DNA of 9,215 bases. Source: Comamonadaceae bacterium. GTDB lineage: Bacteria > Pseudomonadota > Gammaproteobacteria > Burkholderiales > Burkholderiaceae_C. This document shows, in pieces, positions 6,990-9,215 of the stretch (position 1 is the first letter of the stretch; every line of letters begins with the position of its first letter). The notes below the pieces were generated by a model, which saw nothing but the letters and a program-made list of their open reading frames with translations, did not search any database and was not told the DNA's origin. The translations under genes and the position numbers were made by a program. Where the stretch lies: NCBI GenBank assembly GCA_947458345.1, contig CANHBU010000048.1:1-9215 (forward strand), in the 5' to 3' direction.

Positions 6990-8027
6990 ATGAGCCTCAT
7001 ACCTGTCACCATCCTCACCGGTTTTCTGGGCTCGGGCAAGACCACGCTGCTCAAGCGTGTGCTCACCGAAACCCATGGGCACAAGATCGCCGTCATCGAA
7101 AACGAGTTCGGCGAGGAAAACATCGACAACGAGATCTTGGTTTCTGACACCCAAGAGACCATCGTGCAGATGAGCAATGGCTGCATCTGCTGCACCATCC
7201 GCGAGGACCTGCGCGCCACCTTGCAGCTGCTGGGGGCCAAGAAGCGCAAGGGCTTGCTCGACTTCGAGCGCGTGGTGGTCGAGACCACCGGCTTGGCCGA
7301 TCCCGGCCCGGTGGCGCAGACCTTCTTTATGGACGAGGAGATTGCCGAGCAGTTTTTGCTCGACGCCATCGTCACCCTGGTCGACGCCAAACATGCGCAA
7401 ACCCAGCTCGACGAGCGGCAGGAGGCGCGCCGCCAGATCGGTTTTGCCGACCAGATCTTCATCAGCAAGAGCGATCTGGTCGACGCGCAGCAGCTGCAGG
7501 ACTTGCAGCACCGGATCGCGCACATGAACCCACGTGCGCCCCAGCGCACCGTCAATTTTGGCCAGGTGGCGGTCAGCCAGGTGTTTGATCTGCGCGGCTT
7601 TAACCTCAATGCCAAGCTCGATATCGACCCGGACTTTCTCAAGGAAGACGGGCACGATCATCACGACCATCACCACCATGACGATGAGCACTGCGACCAT
7701 CCCTCGCATCAGCGCCATCACCGCCACGACGACGATGTCAAGAGCTTTGTGTTCAGGTCCGAGCGGGCCTTTCATCCGGCCAAGCTCGAAGACTTTCTGG
7801 GCGCGGTCGTCAACATCTACGGCCCCCGGATGCTGCGCTACAAGGGCGTCTTGAACATGCAGGGAACCGCCTCCAAGGTGATTTTTCAGGGGGTGCACCA
7901 GCTCATGGGCAGCGACCTCGGACCGGCCTGGGGCGCTGATGAGCCGCGCCAGAGCAAAATGGTGTTCATCGGCATCGACTTGCCCCGGGATATTTTCTTG
8001 CAAGGCCTGGAGCAGTGTCTGGTTTGA
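6990..8027 (+). CDS. CobW/COG0523 GTPase, probable zinc or other metal chaperone
   Basis: 345 residues. The G domain is clear: Walker A GFLGSGKT (11-18), the COG0523 metal motif CxCC (Cys65, Cys67, Cys68 in NGCICCTI), the Walker B-like ETTGLADP (98-105) and SKSD (159-162) in place of the guanine-specific NKxD. A loop at 222-246 holds 13 histidines plus acidic residues, a likely metal-binding tether. The CobW C-terminal domain follows at about 251-345. By family it couples GTP hydrolysis to metal delivery in the cytosol. Named members serve cobalamin synthesis (CobW), nitrile hydratase (cobalt or iron) and zinc transfer (ZNG1, YeiR, ZigA). No cobalamin or nitrile hydratase gene is here, so zinc is the best guess. 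The ATG at 6990 is chosen because the family begins with (I)PVTILTGFLGSGKTT; the ribosome-binding site is weak. dksA follows 311 nt downstream on the same strand. Confidence 0.92.
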   Translation: MSLIPVTILTGFLGSGKTTLLKRVLTETHGHKIAVIENEFGEENIDNEILVSDTQETIVQMSNGCICCTIREDLRATLQLLGAKKRKGLLDFERVVVETTGLADPGPVAQTFFMDEEIAEQFLLDAIVTLVDAKHAQTQLDERQEARRQIGFADQIFISKSDLVDAQQLQDLQHRIAHMNPRAPQRTVNFGQVAVSQVFDLRGFNLNAKLDIDPDFLKEDGHDHHDHHHHDDEHCDHPSHQRHHRHDDDVKSFVFRSERAFHPAKLEDFLGAVVNIYGPRMLRYKGVLNMQGTASKVIFQGVHQLMGSDLGPAWGADEPRQSKMVFIGIDLPRDIFLQGLEQCLV

Positions 8028-8063
8028 GCGCCTGCCCCATGGGCTGCCCCATTGGCCAGCCAA

Positions 8064-8088
8064 GGCTGCCGGCGAGCCGTCGGCAGCT
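8064..8088 (+). other. Inverted repeat after the CobW-family gene
   Basis: GCTGCCG at 8065-8071 pairs with CGGCAGC at 8081-8087, with a 9-nt loop and a possible extra G-T pair outside. It begins 37 nt after the GTPase stop. There is no T-run, so it is at best a Rho-assisted or weak terminator. It also overlaps the expected -35 position of the promoter-like box at 8105-8110, so it could act as a binding site instead. Confidence 0.35.
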
Positions 8089-8104
8089 CCAGCGCGTGCG
8101 CCGC

Positions 8105-8110
8105 TACAAT
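8105..8110 (+). promoter_or_regulatory. Probable -10 box (TACAAT) of the dksA leader
   Basis: TACAAT matches 5 of 6 consensus bases. Transcription would begin near 8117, giving a leader of about 220 nt before the dksA TTG start at 8339. That leader contains a hairpin and a 39-codon ORF. The -35 position (about 8082-8087, GGCAGC) is poor, so an activator or an extended contact may be needed. Confidence 0.45.
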
Positions 8111-8153
8111 CGCGCGCCGACTTCGGACACCCACCCCGGTTTTTACCGCTCCG

Positions 8154-8170
8154 GGCTTGCGCTGCAAGCC
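8154..8170 (+). other. Short hairpin in the dksA leader
   Basis: GGCTTGC at 8154-8160 and GCAAGCC at 8164-8170 form a perfect 7-bp stem with a 3-nt loop. It lies about 40 nt into the inferred leader and about 50 nt before the small ORF. No T-run follows, so it is not a standard terminator. Its role is unknown; RNA stability or translation control are possible. Confidence 0.35.
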
Positions 8171-8222
8171 TGCCCAAGTCGCACAGGCGAGCAATGCACT
8201 ATCAAGCAAAGAGAGGCTGGCC

Positions 8223-8342
8223 ATGCATGAGCAAACGTTTTGGCGTCATCTGGCTGAGACCCCCGCGCCCGGCAGCGCGGACAGCAGACCGCTGACGATG
8301 CCCGGTCATGCGCCAGCCTGCCGCACAGGAGACCGCCCTTGA
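8223..8342 (+). CDS. Small ORF (39 aa) overlapping the dksA start; possible leader peptide
   Basis: An ATG at 8223 is preceded by GAGAGG (8211-8216) with 6 nt spacing, a good ribosome-binding site. The ORF begins MHEQTFWRHLAETPAPG, contains 6 prolines, and ends with TGA at 8340-8342. The stop overlaps the TTG start of dksA by 4 nt (TTGA), the layout of translationally coupled genes. The dksA ribosome-binding site (8327-8332) lies inside this ORF, so ribosomes translating it would affect dksA initiation. I do not recognise the peptide and it shows no domain, signal peptide or membrane segment. A second ATG at 8227 in another frame opens a 22-codon ORF ending at 8295 and could use the same site, but it is not coupled to dksA. 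The ORF may be only a regulatory device, or chance. Confidence 0.4.
   Translation: MHEQTFWRHLAETPAPGSADSRPLTMPGHAPACRTGDRP
8327..8332 (+). promoter_or_regulatory. Strong Shine-Dalgarno that sets the TTG start of dksA
   Basis: AGGAGA is a near-perfect Shine-Dalgarno with 6 nt to the TTG at 8339. It is the best ribosome-binding site in the window and decides for this non-ATG start. The next in-frame ATG, at 8393, has no such site, and an in-frame stop lies upstream at 8255-8257. Confidence 0.65.
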
Positions 8343-9215
8343 ACGCTCCAGCCCCCTCCAGCAATGCTGCCCAACGCGCTGCTGAGCGCCCCATGGCCGC
8401 GGCCTCGTCGGCCAAGGCCAAGCCAGGCGCTAAGCCAGCCTCCAAGCCAGCCGCCAAGCCAGCATCGAAGGCCAAGGTGGTCACCAAGACAGCGACCAAA
8501 GTGCCGGTTAAGGCTCCTGCCAAGGCCCCGATCAAGGCTGCGGTGAAGGCCCCGGTGAAGGCGTCTGCCAAGGTCGTTAAGCCGCCAGCCAAGCCAGCAC
8601 CCAAAGCGCCAGCCAAGCCGGCGGCGAAGGCAGCGCCCGCGCCTGTGGTCAAAGCCGTGCCCAAAGCACCGGCCAAGCCAGCAGCCAAGCCAGCAGCCAA
8701 GCCAGTAGCAAAGCCAGTAGCAAAGCCAGTAGCCAAGCCGCCAGTAGCAAAGCCGGTTGCCGCCAAACCTTCTGCCAAGGCCCTTGCCAAACCGCCGATC
8801 ACGGTTGCGCCCGAGCCTGCAGCAAAGCCCGTGGCCGCAACCGTGGCCAAGCCCGTCGTGGCTGAGCCAGCGCCTTCAGCGCCCACCCGCAAATCCAAGA
8901 GCCGCGCCGCTTCGGTGCCGGCCCCCGCACCGGTGGTTCCGACCCATTCGCCTGATGCCGCCAAGGCCAGCTATGTGTCGGCCACCGAGCGACTGATCGC
9001 ACCGCCGCCAGCCGCGGCGGTCACACGCAAGGACCCCAAATTGGCCAATAACTGGAAGACCAAACGCCCCGAAGAGCTGAGCGACGACGAAGTCAAGTCC
9101 ATGCCCGACAGCGAGTACATGAACGATGTGCAGCTGGCTTTTTTCCGGCGGAAAGTGGTCAAGCTCAAACAGGACATTCACAACAGCGCTGGCGAGACCA
9201 CCGAGCACCTGCGCG
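8339..9215 (+). CDS. dksA: DksA-type RNA polymerase-binding factor with long Ala/Lys/Pro-rich N-terminus (3' end cut by window edge)
   Basis: 292 codons are visible from a TTG start and the frame is open to the edge. Residues 26-187 are low-complexity Ala/Lys/Pro/Val with 36 lysines and only two acidic residues, mostly one lysine every four residues, like histone H1 tails. A linker and an acidic segment (RPEELSDDEV, about 245-254) follow. DSEYMNDVQLAFFRRKVVKL from 258 then aligns with E. coli DksA EYMNEAQLAHFRRIL, where the tyrosine is residue 31; here it is Tyr260. DksA enters the RNA polymerase secondary channel and, with ppGpp, adjusts rRNA and biosynthetic promoters. The coiled-coil tip (DxxDxA) and the zinc-finger region lie beyond the window, so whether it keeps all four zinc cysteines cannot be seen. 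The tail is presumably disordered and may bind DNA or RNA; that is inference. ATG 8393 is a less likely start. Confidence 0.85.
   Translation, partial: MNAPAPSSNAAQRAAERPMAAASSAKAKPGAKPASKPAAKPASKAKVVTKTATKVPVKAPAKAPIKAAVKAPVKASAKVVKPPAKPAPKAPAKPAAKAAPAPVVKAVPKAPAKPAAKPAAKPVAKPVAKPVAKPPVAKPVAAKPSAKALAKPPITVAPEPAAKPVAATVAKPVVAEPAPSAPTRKSKSRAASVPAPAPVVPTHSPDAAKASYVSATERLIAPPPAAAVTRKDPKLANNWKTKRPEELSDDEVKSMPDSEYMNDVQLAFFRRKVVKLKQDIHNSAGETTEHLR
8672..8743 (+). repeat. Six tandem copies of a 12-bp unit within dksA
   Basis: The unit is GCCAAGCCAGCA and close variants (GCAAAGCCAGTA), repeated six times in direct tandem. Copies 1 and 2 are identical, as are copies 4 and 5. The unit is in frame and codes for AKPA or AKPV, residues 112-135 of DksA. 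Because 12 is a multiple of 3, gain or loss of copies by slippage would change tail length without breaking the frame. Confidence 0.9.

Noticed and set aside
6828..8177. Minus-strand ORF (449 codons) opposite the CobW-family gene
   Set aside because: A stretch of Val/Met opposite the His-rich loop only reflects complementary codons; no motif is present and the sense gene is certain.
8672..8743. CRISPR-like array
   Set aside because: The 12-bp units abut directly with no spacers and encode an in-frame AKPA/AKPV repeat.
8143..8964. Minus-strand ORF (273 codons), Gly/Ala/Leu-rich with repeats like GFATGFATGLAAGLAAG, resembling a glycine-rich or membrane protein
   Set aside because: It is the reverse reading of the Ala/Lys/Pro repeat in dksA. 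The sense frame runs into a clear DksA core and has a strong Shine-Dalgarno.

Overview
This 9.2 kb window looks like ordinary chromosome from a high-GC betaproteobacterium. The likely group is Burkholderiales, close to Comamonadaceae. The evidence is the gene order dapF, DUF484, xerC; codon use strongly biased to G/C in the third position; and a DksA with a long Ala/Lys/Pro-rich N-terminal extension, which I recall from that family. The taxonomic call is inference from memory, not from a search.

Left part, minus strand: a cytoplasmic PAS-PAS sensor histidine kinase of the HisKA_3 (NarL-partner) type is cut by the left edge (1-1116). Upstream of it on the same strand is a fused Nudix plus metallo-beta-lactamase-fold hydrolase (1155-2798). 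The kinase gene is clearly less GC-rich than everything else here.

Centre, plus strand, divergent from the hydrolase: dapF (lysine/peptidoglycan precursor epimerase), a DUF484 protein and xerC (chromosome dimer resolution recombinase) form the conserved cluster, with only 6 nt between the last two. After a 106-nt gap comes an RlmI-like 23S rRNA methyltransferase.

Right part, plus strand: a CobW/COG0523 GTPase metallochaperone with a CxCC motif and a 13-histidine loop is followed by a 311-nt gap. That gap holds a promoter-like box, two hairpins and a 39-codon ORF with a good ribosome-binding site. The ORF overlaps the TTG start of dksA by 4 nt. dksA runs off the right edge; its visible part is mostly a histone-H1-like extension before the DksA core begins.

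Themes: housekeeping cell-wall, chromosome and ribosome functions at the centre, flanked by signalling and by a metal chaperone next to a stringent-response regulator. No tRNA, rRNA, CRISPR array, insertion sequence or phage gene was seen. I see no convincing new multi-gene system. The most noteworthy points are the dksA leader and extension, and -10-like boxes so close to several start codons that leaderless mRNAs are likely.
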